Assembly (NCBI RefSeq): GCF_027460065.1
Contig: NZ_JAPYZZ010000004.1
Location: 81,812 to 145,811, forward strand
DNA: 64,000 nt
Source: Martinezella rhizogenes
GTDB taxonomy: Bacteria; Pseudomonadota; Alphaproteobacteria; Rhizobiales; Rhizobiaceae
Direction: 5' to 3'
Made by a program: the position numbers and the translations under genes. Below the pieces are notes generated by a model. The model was not told the DNA's origin. It made no database searches and saw only the letters and a list, made by a program, of their open reading frames with translations. Numbering within the stretch: position 1 is the stretch's first letter; the number at the start of each line of letters is the position of its first letter. This document shows, one piece after another, positions 24,734 to 36,652 of this stretch.

Positions 24734-25267
24734 ATGCAGACCGTGAAATTTGCCGACAATGAAGATAAACAGTTCCAGTTGAGCGACGTTGTCCTGCGCG
24801 CTGCGCGTCTGGACGATGCCGAAGCCCTGACCGAACTGTTCAACCTGCCCGGTGTCCGTTACGGCACCCTTAGCCAACCGTTTCAGTCACTTGAAAAGAC
24901 ACGACAGGCGCTGGAAAATCGTAGCCCGACCGATATCTCCATCGTCGGCGAGTGGCGTGGAAAGATCGTTGCAAATGCGGGTCTGCGTCGCAGGGCGGGA
25001 AGGCAGTCTCACGTTGCCGATCTGGCGATCAGTGTCCACGATGGCTTTGCGGGCAAGGGGCTGGGCTCACATATTCTTGCAGCACTGATCGACACGGCCG
25101 ACAACTGGCACGATATCCGCCGCATCGAGTTGAACGTGTTTACCGACAATCTTGCAGCCATCAGGCTCTACGAAAAATTCGGTTTCGAACACGAAGGCAC
25201 CCTGCGCAACGATGCCTATCGTGATGGAAAATACGTCGATGCCCATGTGATGGCACGGCTTCGATAG
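24734..25267 (+). CDS. GNAT-family N-acetyltransferase
   Basis: A 177-residue GNAT with the acetyl-CoA binding motif A in DGFAGKGLGSHILAALI (Q/RxxGxG/A region) and motif B in LNVFTDNLAAIRLYEKFGFEHEG. Motif B is typical of RimJ/RimL- or YhhY-like enzymes that acetylate amino groups of small molecules or protein N-termini. A strong AAGGAGA ribosome site precedes the ATG at 24734. It is convergent with the kinase-like gene, leaving only 4 bp between stops. Substrate unknown. Confidence 0.88.
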   Translation: MQTVKFADNEDKQFQLSDVVLRAARLDDAEALTELFNLPGVRYGTLSQPFQSLEKTRQALENRSPTDISIVGEWRGKIVANAGLRRRAGRQSHVADLAISVHDGFAGKGLGSHILAALIDTADNWHDIRRIELNVFTDNLAAIRLYEKFGFEHEGTLRNDAYRDGKYVDAHVMARLR

Positions 25268-25271
25268 CCAG

Positions 25272-26165
25272 TCAGCTTTCCAGGTGATCCGCAAAGACTT
25301 CCCGAATGGTCCGCCGCGACCATTCGGCCATTTTTTCGTTCCGCCCGCGCTCGGCATCCAGCACGATCAGCGCCTTCCACAGTGCCCAGCCGCGCCCGCG
25401 CTGCCATGTGGCCTCATCCAGACCCAGCGCCCGGCGAAAAACAGCCCGGCTTTCCGCATCAAGCACATTCCACGCGAGAATGAGGTCGGACGACGGATCG
25501 CCGACTCCGGAACTGCCGAAATCAATGACAGCCGACAACCGGCCTTCCTCCACTAGCAGATTGCCCTCGGCAATATCGCCATGCACCCACACGCCCTGCC
25601 CCTGCCAATGGCCGGAAAGCGCAAGTTGCCATATCTCCATGGCCAAAGCCTGATCCACCTCATCGGAAAGGCGCGCCGCCGAGGCTCTCGCCTCGCCATC
25701 ATAGACCGCCAGCGATCCGCCGCGATGGAAATTATGCGCGCCCGCATGCGGCCCATCCGAAGCATCGATGTCATGCAGGGCGTTCAAAAAACCCGCAACA
25801 TCGCTGGCGATGGCCGAAAGATCGATGCTGTCCAGCTGCCGGGCGAGAGGTTCACCCTTCAGCCAGCGATAGACGGACCAGCAGAACGGATAATCCTCAC
25901 CCGGCTGTCCAAGCGCCAAGGGTGCGGGAATCGGAACCGGCAGGAACGGCGCAAGGGCCGGCAGCCACCGGTGTTCCTTTTCCACCTGCGCCACATAGCG
26001 CTCAGCACTTGGCATGCGGATCAGCATGTCGTCGCCAAGGCGGAAGCTGCGATTGTCCCAGCCGCTCAATTCCACCGGCCGAACATCGAGCGCCGCCCAT
26101 TGCGGAAACTGGCTGGCAATCAGCGCCCGGACCTGCTGAATGGTGACGACAATGCGGTCATCCAT
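25272..26165 (-). CDS. Aminoglycoside/choline-kinase-like phosphotransferase
   Basis: A 297-residue APH-fold kinase. The catalytic loop VHGDIAEGNLLVEEG gives Asp and Asn, and AVIDFGSSGVGDPSSDL provides the metal-binding Asp. The N-terminal lobe (VELSGWDNRSFRLGDDMLIRMP) resembles the nucleotide-binding sheet of macrolide- and aminoglycoside-type phosphotransferases. Environmental chromosomal members usually phosphorylate small metabolites, so a resistance role should not be assumed. It lies downstream of ligA on the same strand (64-bp gap). Confidence 0.83.
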   Translation of the reverse strand: MDDRIVVTIQQVRALIASQFPQWAALDVRPVELSGWDNRSFRLGDDMLIRMPSAERYVAQVEKEHRWLPALAPFLPVPIPAPLALGQPGEDYPFCWSVYRWLKGEPLARQLDSIDLSAIASDVAGFLNALHDIDASDGPHAGAHNFHRGGSLAVYDGEARASAARLSDEVDQALAMEIWQLALSGHWQGQGVWVHGDIAEGNLLVEEGRLSAVIDFGSSGVGDPSSDLILAWNVLDAESRAVFRRALGLDEATWQRGRGWALWKALIVLDAERGRNEKMAEWSRRTIREVFADHLES

Positions 26166-26229
26166 GATGCGTTCCCCGTTTCAGGCGCAAACCTCTGGTG
26201 GTGCAGGACAACACCACGATGATGGCAGA

Positions 26230-28530
<2,301 letters not shown>

Positions 28531-30204
28531 TCAGTCCTTGGCAGCCAGCAGACGGGCCGCCGCCGCCCTCGCCTCGTCGGTCACCGATGCGCCGGCAAGC
28601 ATGCGGGCGATTTCTTCAGTGCGGTGTTTCGGCTCCATCGTCGCAACACGGGTGGCGATGCGCTCGCTGCCATCGCCGGATGGGCCTTTGGAAATCAAAA
28701 GATGGGTCGCCGCCCGCGCCGCCACCTGCGGAGCATGGGTGACGGAGAGAACCTGCACCGTCTTCGACAGGCGACGCAGCCGCTGACCGATAGCATCCGC
28801 CACGGCACCACCAACACCCGTATCGATTTCATCGAACACCAGGGTCGGCGCCGAACCACGATCCGCCAGCGCAACCTTCAAAGCCAGCAGGAAGCGGGAC
28901 AATTCACCGCCCGAGGCAACTTTCATGATCGGTCCCGGCCGTGTGCCCGGATTGGTCTGGACGTGGAATTCGACGGTATCGATGCCGTCGGCCGTCGCCT
29001 GCTCGGTATCGGAGGTGACCTCGACGGTAAACCGTGCCCGCTCCAGCTTCAGCGCCGGCAGCTCGGCCATCACAGCACCGGAAAGTGCATCCGCCGCATG
29101 GCGGCGTTTGTCGGACAGTGACTGGGCGGCACGGTCGAAATCACTTTTGACGACGCCGAGATTGGCCTCCAGCTTGCCAAGCTTTTCCTCACCGGCATCG
29201 AGATCGGCGAGATCAGCCACCATTTTTTCGGCAAGAGCCGGCAGGTCAGGCACCGCGACATTATATTTGCGCCCTGCGGCGCGCAGCGCGAACAGTCGCT
29301 CCTCCACCCGCTCCAGTTCACGCGGATCGAATTCGGTGCGGCGCAACGCCGCCTCCACTTCCATCTGTGCATTGGAAAGGCTGTCCAGCGCGGCATCCAG
29401 CAACTGCACGGTGTCTTCCAGCAGGCCGGGCGCTTCGTGGCTCTTGCGCTCAAGCCGGCGCATCATGGATGCGATGACAGGCACGGGCGAAGCATTGCCA
29501 TTCAGAAACTCGCTGGCTTCGGCGATATCGCCGGCAATGCGTTCGGATTTCTGCATCACCGCCCGGCGCTCGGCAAGCTCCTCCTCCTCGCCGTCACGCG
29601 GCGAAAGCCCTTCGAGTTCCTCGACGGAAGAGCGCAGGTAATCCGCCTCGCGGGCGGCAGCCTCCACCTTGGCGCGGTGGGTCTTCAGGGCGCGCTCGGC
29701 GTCTTTCCAGGTGCGGTAGAAACCCTGAACGGCGCGGGCCTCATCGCTCAGCCCGGCAAAGGCATCCAGCAGCGTGCGGTGGGCATCGGTATCGACAAGC
29801 GCACGGTCATCATGCTGGCCGTGAATTTCCACCAGCAATTGCCCGAGCTGCCGCATCATCTGCACGCTGATGGCCTGATCGTTGATATAGGCCTTGGTAC
29901 GTCCGTCGGAGGATTGCACGCGGCGAAAAATTAGGTCGCCGTCGTCATCGAGACCGTTTTCCCGCAGAAGAAGCCGCGTCGGATGATTGTTGGGGACTTC
30001 GAACGTGGCAGTCACCTGCCCCTTGTCTTCGCCATGGCGCACAAGGCCGCCATCACCACGACCGCCAAGTGCAAGCGAAAGACTGTCAAGCAGGATGGAT
30101 TTGCCGGCACCCGTCTCGCCCGTCAACACGGAAAGGCCCGCCTCAAAACTGAGGTCGAGCCTTTCAATCAGAACGATATCGCGTATCGAGAGCTGGACCA
30201 GCAT
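28531..30204 (-). CDS. recN: DNA repair protein RecN
   Basis: A 557-residue SMC-like ATPase used in double-strand break repair. The Walker A GETGAGKSILLD lies at residues 29-40, followed by a long coiled coil. Near the C-terminus are the signature ASGGELSRFLLALK and the Walker B region TLVFDEIDTGVGG. The IHGQHDDRALVD segment is typical of RecN. Length is normal. It starts 15 bp after the bamD stop and probably shares its transcript. No LexA-type site is evident in that short space. Confidence 0.96.
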   Translation of the reverse strand: MLVQLSIRDIVLIERLDLSFEAGLSVLTGETGAGKSILLDSLSLALGGRGDGGLVRHGEDKGQVTATFEVPNNHPTRLLLRENGLDDDGDLIFRRVQSSDGRTKAYINDQAISVQMMRQLGQLLVEIHGQHDDRALVDTDAHRTLLDAFAGLSDEARAVQGFYRTWKDAERALKTHRAKVEAAAREADYLRSSVEELEGLSPRDGEEEELAERRAVMQKSERIAGDIAEASEFLNGNASPVPVIASMMRRLERKSHEAPGLLEDTVQLLDAALDSLSNAQMEVEAALRRTEFDPRELERVEERLFALRAAGRKYNVAVPDLPALAEKMVADLADLDAGEEKLGKLEANLGVVKSDFDRAAQSLSDKRRHAADALSGAVMAELPALKLERARFTVEVTSDTEQATADGIDTVEFHVQTNPGTRPGPIMKVASGGELSRFLLALKVALADRGSAPTLVFDEIDTGVGGAVADAIGQRLRRLSKTVQVLSVTHAPQVAARAATHLLISKGPSGDGSERIATRVATMEPKHRTEEIARMLAGASVTDEARAAAARLLAAKD

Positions 30205-30219
30205 GGCCTATGCCCCGTC

Positions 30220-31062
30220 TCAGGCGCCGATAAGCTTCTTGCCGGCGCGCGAAATCCAGGACCCCTTGTTTTCACGCGGCTCCAGGCCTTGGCCCTTCAG
30301 CAGCTTGTAGGAATCTGCATACCATTGGCTGTCGGGATAGTTGTTACCGAGAACGGCAGCCGCAGTCTGCGCTTCGTCCACCAGGCCCATTGCGTAATAG
30401 GCTTCGGTCAGACGCGCCAGCGCTTCCTCGATCTGGTTGGTGTTCTGGTACTGCTCGATGACGATGCGGAAACGCGAAACGGCGGCGAGATATTCCTTGC
30501 GCTCAAGGTAATAACGACCGACCTGCATTTCACGGCCGGCGAGCTGGTCGCGGGCGAAACGAATCTTGGCCTGTGCATCGGCGACATATTCCGACGACGG
30601 ATAGTCGTTGACGACCTTGTTCATCGCTTCGATCGTCCGCTGCGCGGCGCGCTGGTCCTGCGTGACGTCGGAAATCTGCTTCGAATAGGCAAGGCCGATC
30701 ATGTATTGAACATAGGCGGCATCCTTGGAGCGCGGATACTGACGCAGGAAACGGCTGCCGGAGGTGATGGCCACATCGTTCTTGTTGGTGCGCGTGGCAA
30801 TGAAGGTCTGCATGACAAGCGCCTTCTGGCCCCATTCGGTGAAGGGGTACTGCTTGTCGATCGCCTCGAACTTGCGTGAGGCTTCCGTCATGTTACCGGC
30901 GTTCATGTTGGCAAGCCCCTGCTTGTACAGAACGTCAGGCGGATCGGTCTCGACACCGAGCTTGGTAATGTCGATATCCGGATCGGACTGGCAGGCCGTG
31001 ACGACGACACTTGCGCCGACCAACATCAACGAAACGGCGATCCCCCGCATCGTACCCTTCAT
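30220..31062 (-). CDS. bamD: Outer membrane assembly lipoprotein BamD
   Basis: A 280-residue lipoprotein of the BAM complex, which inserts beta-barrel proteins into the outer membrane. The signal peptide ends in the lipobox VTAC with Cys24 as the acylated residue. The mature part has TPR-like repeats, including PPDVLYKQGLANMNAGNMTE and SKDAAYVQYMIGLAYSKQI. An alternative start at 31086 adds eight residues and cannot be excluded; the start at 31062 gives a standard signal peptide behind an AGGG site. It sits between lpxC and recN, the usual alphaproteobacterial order. Confidence 0.94.
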   Translation of the reverse strand: MKGTMRGIAVSLMLVGASVVVTACQSDPDIDITKLGVETDPPDVLYKQGLANMNAGNMTEASRKFEAIDKQYPFTEWGQKALVMQTFIATRTNKNDVAITSGSRFLRQYPRSKDAAYVQYMIGLAYSKQISDVTQDQRAAQRTIEAMNKVVNDYPSSEYVADAQAKIRFARDQLAGREMQVGRYYLERKEYLAAVSRFRIVIEQYQNTNQIEEALARLTEAYYAMGLVDEAQTAAAVLGNNYPDSQWYADSYKLLKGQGLEPRENKGSWISRAGKKLIGA

Positions 31063-31263
31063 TGCACCAGACCCTACATGCTTCATTCGACAGTTCCCAC
31101 TTCCCGCGCAAATACATAAGCATCGGCTTTGCACTGGCGTTCTAGCCATAAAAGCATCCGCAGGGCAACGCAATGATGACGCATTAACGCATTTTTATGG
31201 CATCGGCCCATGCAATCGCACGATTATCGGGCGATAACATGCAACTTCCTGCCCCGCCTCACA

Positions 31264-31293
31264 AAAAAGCCGCCCCAAGGGGAGCGGCTTTTT
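31264..31293 (-). terminator. Intrinsic terminator after lpxC
   Basis: AAAAAGCCGC and GCGGCTTTTT flank a CCCAAGGGG core that extends the stem. The flanking A and T runs make it work in both directions. It lies 28 bp after the lpxC stop and upstream of the bamD promoter region. Confidence 0.85.
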
Positions 31294-31320
31294 CTGTCAA
31301 TTGATAGCCTGCAAATAAAT

Positions 31321-32277
31321 TTACGCAGACCAGGGTGCAAATTCCGGCATGTTGACCGCCACGAATTCGCGGGCGCGCACCTGATTGCGGGCAGCCGGCG
31401 CTTCGACGATCTCATAGGCCGAAGGGTCGCTCAGCAGCGCCTTCAGTGCATTCGCGTTGACCTTGTGGCCGCCGCGATAGGAACGGTAGCAGCCGATGAA
31501 CTGCGCACCTGCAAGTGCCAGGTCGCCCACGGCGTCCAGCGTCTTGTGACGGACGAATTCGTCCTTGGCGTAACGCAGGCCTTCCATGTTGATGACGCTG
31601 TTGTCGTCGGAGATGACGACCGAATTTTCAAGCGAGGAACCGAGCGCATAACCGGCCGCCCACAGACGCTCCACGTCACGCATGAAGCCGAAAGTGCGGG
31701 CGCGCGACAGTTCATTCTTGAACGTCTCTGCCGTCAGATCACCCTTCCAGGACTGCCTGCCGATCAGCGGTGTGTCGAAATCGATATCCACTTCGAAACG
31801 TGTGCCGTCATAGGGGCGGAATTCCGCCCAGGAAGCACCCGAATCGATGCGCACCGGCTTGGTGACGCGGATGTAACGACGCTTCACACCGAGATTCTTG
31901 ATACCGACCGATTCGATCGCCTCGATGAAAGGAGCGGAGCTGCCGTCCATGATCGGCGCTTCCGGACCGTCGACTTCAACGATGAGGTTGTCGAGGCCCA
32001 TGGCGTAGATGGCGGCCATGACGTGCTCGATCGTCGCCACTGACTGGGATAGCGAACGGCCGAGCACGGTGCACAGATCGGTATTGCCGACATTGGCCGA
32101 AACCGCCTTCAACTCAGTGACGCTGCCATTGTCGTGAAGGCGCTGAAACAAAATGCCCGTTCCGGCTTCCGCGGGCTGGAACGTCATCGACACCGGATTG
32201 CCGGAATGCACGCCAATGCCTTTAAGCTGAACAGCATGTGCGATAGTTGTCTGAAATCCGAGCAGTCCGATGGTCAT
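31321..32277 (-). CDS. lpxC: UDP-3-O-acyl-N-acetylglucosamine deacetylase
   Basis: A 318-residue zinc deacetylase, the committed step of lipid A synthesis. Landmarks are QTTIAHAVQLKGIGVHSG at the N-terminus, zinc His in TIEHVMAAIYAMG, the VDGPEAPIMDGSSAPF loop, and the catalytic-region KDEFVRHKTLDAVGDLAL with further zinc ligands. The ATG at 32277 matches the family start; the frame to 32358 is an unsupported extension. It has its own terminator, and a CtrA-type box lies 188 bp upstream, suggesting transcription independent of ftsZ. Confidence 0.96.
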   Translation of the reverse strand: MTIGLLGFQTTIAHAVQLKGIGVHSGNPVSMTFQPAEAGTGILFQRLHDNGSVTELKAVSANVGNTDLCTVLGRSLSQSVATIEHVMAAIYAMGLDNLIVEVDGPEAPIMDGSSAPFIEAIESVGIKNLGVKRRYIRVTKPVRIDSGASWAEFRPYDGTRFEVDIDFDTPLIGRQSWKGDLTAETFKNELSRARTFGFMRDVERLWAAGYALGSSLENSVVISDDNSVINMEGLRYAKDEFVRHKTLDAVGDLALAGAQFIGCYRSYRGGHKVNANALKALLSDPSAYEIVEAPAARNQVRAREFVAVNMPEFAPWSA

Positions 32278-32464
32278 GCGTCTATGCCTTGTTTTGCAAA
32301 CCGCGCCGTTTGGTGAAGCGCCGTTCAAGTTTTCAAGCCGGTTTTGGCAACCGGCCAAGTCCGTATTTTCCCTTACCCAGCCTCATACATACGCACATGA
32401 AGGTGCCACGACAAATCACTGTTCGTTTCGGATTGTTACATGCACAAGCCATTGAAAACGCAAA

Positions 32465-32479
32465 TTAATTTAGTGTTAA
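32465..32479. promoter_or_regulatory. Perfect TTAA-N7-TTAA (CtrA-type) site upstream of lpxC
   Basis: TTAA at 32465-32468 and 32476-32479 are separated by exactly seven bases, the full consensus of the alphaproteobacterial cell-cycle regulator CtrA. It lies in an AT-rich stretch between the ftsZ terminator and lpxC. Binding is inferred. Confidence 0.5.
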
Positions 32480-32494
32480 TAACGTAAAATAAAC

Positions 32495-32525
32495 AAAACG
32501 CCCGGATCGTGAGATCCGGGCGTTT
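32495..32525 (-). terminator. Intrinsic terminator after ftsZ
   Basis: AAACGCCCGGATC and GATCCGGGCGTTT form a 13-bp stem around a GTGA loop, with A and T runs on both sides. It lies 22 bp after the ftsZ stop and separates the ddlB-ftsQAZ unit from lpxC. Confidence 0.88.
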
Positions 32526-32547
32526 CGAAGAGCGTATGGAATCGCCT

Positions 32548-34299
32548 TTAGTTGGACTGGCGGCGCAGGAAGGCCGGGATTTCCAGCTGATCGTCGTCGT
32601 GATGGCTGGACGAGGAAGGCGTCGCACGGCCGTGGTCGTCAAGCTGGCCACGACGCGGTGCGTAGAGGCTTGCTTCCGGCGAAAGCGGCGCGCGGCGCTG
32701 CGGCGCCATGCTCGGCGCATCCATCATGTCGGAGGGAACTTCTTCCTCTTCGCGGCGACCAAGCGAGTTGGTGATGCGCTTCAGAAGACCCATCGGGCCA
32801 CGCTCTTCCTGGGCGGCAGGAGTAGCGCGATCACGGTGATCCATCTCGGCCTTCACAACCGGCGGAAAGTCCTCGACCTTCGGCATGCGTACCGGCTCGG
32901 GCTGGCGGGCAACCGGAGCAGGCTCCTGGTAGACCGGTGCCTGCGGCTGCTGCATGCGCGGAGCCGGAGCGGCAACCTGTTCCGGTGCATGGTACACGGG
33001 TGCCGGAGCAACCGGTGCCGGAGCGGCCTGCTGAACCGGCTGGGCCGGGCGAAGAGCCGCCGGCGCTTCAGCCGGGGACGATGCGAACAGCTTGCTCTGC
33101 GGACGGAAGTCCTGAGACGGCTGCTGGTGAGCGGCAAAACCGAGTTCGCGTTCCATTTCAGCTTCTGCCGAACGGATGGTCTGGGCGATCTGGTCTACGG
33201 TCTTTGGTGCCTGCGATACTGCATGTGCAGGCTGAACTGCGGCCGGAGCGGGAGCAACGGCCGCGGAAGGACGGATAAGCGGCTTCGCAGCAGCAGCGCG
33301 CATTTCGGCAACATTCTGTTCGCCGATGCCGGCAACGCGGTCAATGCCCGTGGCCACGACGGAGACGCGGATGAGACCTTCCAGAGCTTCGTCGAAGGTC
33401 GCGCCGAGGATGATGTTGGCATCCGGATCGACTTCTTCGCGAATACGGGTCGCTGCTTCGTCGACTTCGAACAGGGTAAGGTCGCGACCGCCGGTGATGG
33501 AGATCAGCAGGCCCTGTGCGCCCTTCATCGAGGTTTCGTCGAGCAGCGGGTTGGCGATGGCCGCTTCCGCAGCCTGCATTGCGCGGCCCGGACCGGAAGC
33601 CTCGCCGGTACCCATCATTGCGCGGCCCATTTCACGCATGACCGAGCGAACGTCGGCGAAGTCGAGGTTGATGAGACCTTCCTTCACCATCAGATCGGTG
33701 ATGCAGGCAACGCCGGAGTAGAGAACCTGGTCAGCCATGGCGAAGGCGTCGGCAAAGGTCGTCTTATCGTTGGCAATGCGGAAGAGGTTCTGGTTCGGAA
33801 TGACGATCAGCGTATCGACGGACTTCTGCAGTTCCTCGATGCCCTGTTCGGCAAGACGCATGCGGCGACCGCCTTCGAAATGGAAAGGCTTGGTGACGAC
33901 GCCGACCGTCAGGATGCCCTTGTTGCGGGCCGCCTGCGCGACAACAGGAGCAGCACCCGTACCGGTGCCGCCGCCCATGCCGGCGGTTACGAAGCACATG
34001 TGAGTGCCGTTCAGGTGATCGATGATCTCATCGATGCATTCTTCAGCGGCAGCGCGGCCGACTTCCGGCTGGGAACCGGCGCCGAGACCCTCGGTGACGT
34101 TGACGCCGAGCTGGATGACCCGATCCGCCTTTGTCATGGTCAGAGCCTGCGCATCCGTGTTGGCGACGACGAAGTCGACGCCCTGGAGGCCAGCCGTGAT
34201 CATGTTGTTGACAGCGTTACCGCCACCGCCACCAACACCGAAAACGGTAATGCGTGGCTTCAGCTCGGTGATATCAGGCTTTTGCAGCTGTATCGTCAT
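32548..34299 (-). CDS. ftsZ: Cell division GTPase FtsZ
   Basis: A 583-residue tubulin homologue that assembles the Z-ring. The GTPase domain (about residues 1-320) has the GGGGGNAV loop, the tubulin signature GGGTGTG at 109-115 and a T7-loop-like [20 protein letters not shown] region. Residues 320-567 form a long Pro/Ala/Gln-rich linker, and the protein ends with the conserved tail [11 protein letters not shown] that binds FtsA and other partners. The long linker is typical of alphaproteobacteria. It is the last gene of ddlB-ftsQ-ftsA-ftsZ, 92 bp after ftsA, and is followed by a terminator. Confidence 0.98.
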   Translation of the reverse strand: MTIQLQKPDITELKPRITVFGVGGGGGNAVNNMITAGLQGVDFVVANTDAQALTMTKADRVIQLGVNVTEGLGAGSQPEVGRAAAEECIDEIIDHLNGTHMCFVTAGMGGGTGTGAAPVVAQAARNKGILTVGVVTKPFHFEGGRRMRLAEQGIEELQKSVDTLIVIPNQNLFRIANDKTTFADAFAMADQVLYSGVACITDLMVKEGLINLDFADVRSVMREMGRAMMGTGEASGPGRAMQAAEAAIANPLLDETSMKGAQGLLISITGGRDLTLFEVDEAATRIREEVDPDANIILGATFDEALEGLIRVSVVATGIDRVAGIGEQNVAEMRAAAAKPLIRPSAAVAPAPAAVQPAHAVSQAPKTVDQIAQTIRSAEAEMERELGFAAHQQPSQDFRPQSKLFASSPAEAPAALRPAQPVQQAAPAPVAPAPVYHAPEQVAAPAPRMQQPQAPVYQEPAPVARQPEPVRMPKVEDFPPVVKAEMDHRDRATPAAQEERGPMGLLKRITNSLGRREEEEVPSDMMDAPSMAPQRRAPLSPEASLYAPRRGQLDDHGRATPSSSSHHDDDQLEIPAFLRRQSN

Positions 34300-34391
34300 T
34301 TTACCATTCCTTCTTTCTCTGGCCGCATCGCCCCGCTGGCCGATTCTTGAAAACTCAACTCAGAAACCTCCGGCTTACGCCACGAGGCCAC

Positions 34392-35723
34392 TCAAAAACT
34401 CTCTTTCAGCCATTGCCCCACCCGGGCGATCCGGCCGCTACCGTTGCCAAACGGCGAAAACATTCCGCCTTGCGCCGCATGAATTTCGATGTCCGCCACC
34501 TGCGGATAGATCATCAGTCCGCAGGCGGTTGAAAATGCCGGTCCCTTGGCCGCTACCGGAAGACCGGCCACGCCCATGGGGCGGCCGATACGAACGTTGC
34601 GGGCGAGAATGCGCCGTGCCGTTTCCGGCAACCCCGTCAGCTGGCTTGCGCCGCCGGTCAGGACGACACGCTTGCCCACGATGGGGCTGAAGCCGGACTT
34701 CTGGATACGATCACGGATCAATTCCAGCGTCTCTTCGATACGCGCCCGCACGATGCGGGTTACAAGTGCTCTTGAAACTTGCGATGGTTGATCGCGATCA
34801 TCTTCGCCAATCGGCGGGATCGAAATCATGTCGCGCTCATCCGCGCCATTCAGCAAAGCCGAACCATGCACCACCTTCAGTCTCTCCGCATCTTCGATTC
34901 GTGTCGAGAGGCCACGTGCAAGATCTGTCGTAACATGATGGCCGCCAAGGCCGATCGCGTCGGTGTGGATGAGCCGGCCTTCGGCGAAAACCGAGATCGT
35001 CGTGGTGCCACCACCCATGTCGATGGCGGCACAGCCGAGTTCGACTTCATCGTCCACCAGCGCCGCCAGACCGCTGGCATAGGGCGTCGCCACCATGCCT
35101 TCGACGGACAGATGCGCGCGGTTGACGCAAAGCTCGAGGTTCTTCAGCGCCGTGCGCTCCACGGTCACCACATGCATGTCGACGCCGAGAAGATCGCCAT
35201 ACATCGACAGCGGATCGCGAATGCCGCGCTCGCCGTCCAGCGAATAACCTGTTGGCAGCGAATGCAGGATCGCCCGGTCCTGGCGCATGGACTGCTGGCT
35301 TGCCGCCACCAGAACCTTGCGCAGGTCGCTTGCTTCCACTTCCTGGCCACCGAGATCGATGCTCGCAGTGTAGATATCGCTTGCCAGCCGTCCGGCAGAA
35401 ACATTGACGATCAGGCTGTCGACGGTAAGGCCCGCCATACGCTCGGCCGCATCGACTGCGAGACGAATGACGCCTTCCAGCGCATCGAGATCGGCGATCA
35501 CACCTGACTTCACGCCGCGCGAGCGCTGGTGGCCGATGCCGATGATTTCGACCTTATGGGTACGGCCCGGCAGGATTTCGCTTTCCTGGCGTGGTGTCAG
35601 CCGGCCGATCATGCACACGACCTTCGTCGAGCCGATGTCGAGCACCGAGACGATGTGGCTGCGCTTGGAAGAAAGCGGCTTCAGCCGAGGCAGGCCGAAA
35701 TGGGAAGAACCGAAAAAGCTCAT
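34392..35723 (-). CDS. ftsA: Cell division actin-like protein FtsA
   Basis: A 443-residue actin-fold ATPase that tethers FtsZ to the membrane and signals to the synthetic machinery. The phosphate-1 loop is VLDIGSTKVVCMIG, the phosphate-2 region is CAAIDMGGGTTTISVF, and the adenosine-loop region is VVLTGGASQLTGLPE. The C-terminus (RIARVGQWLKESF) is an amphipathic membrane-targeting helix. It is slightly longer than the E. coli protein at the N-terminus. It overlaps ftsQ by 4 bp. Confidence 0.97.
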   Translation of the reverse strand: MSFFGSSHFGLPRLKPLSSKRSHIVSVLDIGSTKVVCMIGRLTPRQESEILPGRTHKVEIIGIGHQRSRGVKSGVIADLDALEGVIRLAVDAAERMAGLTVDSLIVNVSAGRLASDIYTASIDLGGQEVEASDLRKVLVAASQQSMRQDRAILHSLPTGYSLDGERGIRDPLSMYGDLLGVDMHVVTVERTALKNLELCVNRAHLSVEGMVATPYASGLAALVDDEVELGCAAIDMGGGTTTISVFAEGRLIHTDAIGLGGHHVTTDLARGLSTRIEDAERLKVVHGSALLNGADERDMISIPPIGEDDRDQPSQVSRALVTRIVRARIEETLELIRDRIQKSGFSPIVGKRVVLTGGASQLTGLPETARRILARNVRIGRPMGVAGLPVAAKGPAFSTACGLMIYPQVADIEIHAAQGGMFSPFGNGSGRIARVGQWLKESF

Positions 35724-36652
35724 GTGTTCTTCTCCGCTTTCTTGAGAGCCTTGGTGCGTGCATCTACCGCGGTCTGGCGGCGTTCGGCAGCGCCTTCGGT
35801 CAACTGGATCGTGGTGCGGTCCGTCAGTCTGAGGTCCACCGCTGCGACATCGCGCGACAGTACCTTTTCCTCGAGATCGAGCCGCGCCAGCAATTGCAGC
35901 GCCTGCGGCAGGTTTTCTTCCGGCAGCTTGACGACGATGCCGTTATCGAGATGCAGATCCCAGCGGCGGCCGGCAATACGCACATAGGCGCGAACACGGT
36001 TGCGGATTTCCGGCCAGTCGGCCAGCTGCTCGACGAAACCAGCGGCACCCGTTTCCGCGTCACGTCCGACGAAGAGCGGCAGGGCAGCGAATTTATTGTC
36101 ACGCAGCGGCGCGATGACACTGCCGCTCTTTTCGATCAACGACAGTTCCGTGCCGTGCTGCCATATGCCGAAGGCCTGGCGTTCCTTCAGGCGAACCTCG
36201 ATAGTCTTCGGATACACCTTGCGGATATCGACATCTTCCACCCAGGGAAGCTGCACGAGCTTGCGGCGCGCCGCGTCGATATCGAGTGCGATCAAAGAAG
36301 TGCTGCCATCGAGGCCGAGAAGCTGGAAGACATCAATTTCCGAAGTCTGCAGATTGCCGGAGACCTTCACGTCCTCAACCGCGAAACCGGCGGCCGAGGT
36401 CGTGGTCTGGGTGACGATATTGGTGTGGCCGCCGAGCGACATGCCGTAAAGCCCGATCATCGCGTAAAAGGCGACGGCGGAAATCGTGCCGGTATGGGCG
36501 GGAATATGAATGCGCCCGGTCGCAAGGCTGACACCGAAACGCACGAAGCGACGCAGCGGACGCGGCAGCACCCTGCGATCGTCGGCATTGGCCGTCGCCG
36601 CATATTGCTCGCGCTTTTTTGCCGTCGACTTTTTGCCGGTCACCGCAAACAC
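35720..36652 (-). CDS. ftsQ: Cell division protein FtsQ
   Basis: A 310-residue bitopic protein. The basic cytoplasmic N-terminus is followed by a membrane helix ([20 protein letters not shown]), then a POTRA domain ([20 protein letters not shown] to [18 protein letters not shown]) and the periplasmic beta domain. FtsQ recruits FtsL/FtsB and relays between early and late divisome. Its start overlaps the end of ddlB by 13 bp and its stop overlaps ftsA by 4 bp, so expression is tightly coupled. Confidence 0.95.
   Translation of the reverse strand: MFAVTGKKSTAKKREQYAATANADDRRVLPRPLRRFVRFGVSLATGRIHIPAHTGTISAVAFYAMIGLYGMSLGGHTNIVTQTTTSAAGFAVEDVKVSGNLQTSEIDVFQLLGLDGSTSLIALDIDAARRKLVQLPWVEDVDIRKVYPKTIEVRLKERQAFGIWQHGTELSLIEKSGSVIAPLRDNKFAALPLFVGRDAETGAAGFVEQLADWPEIRNRVRAYVRIAGRRWDLHLDNGIVVKLPEENLPQALQLLARLDLEEKVLSRDVAAVDLRLTDRTTIQLTEGAAERRQTAVDARTKALKKAEKNT

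Noticed and set aside
32509..34350. A 613-codon plus-strand frame opposite ftsZ
   Set aside because: Fully antisense to ftsZ, Arg/His/Asp-rich, no recognisable domain.
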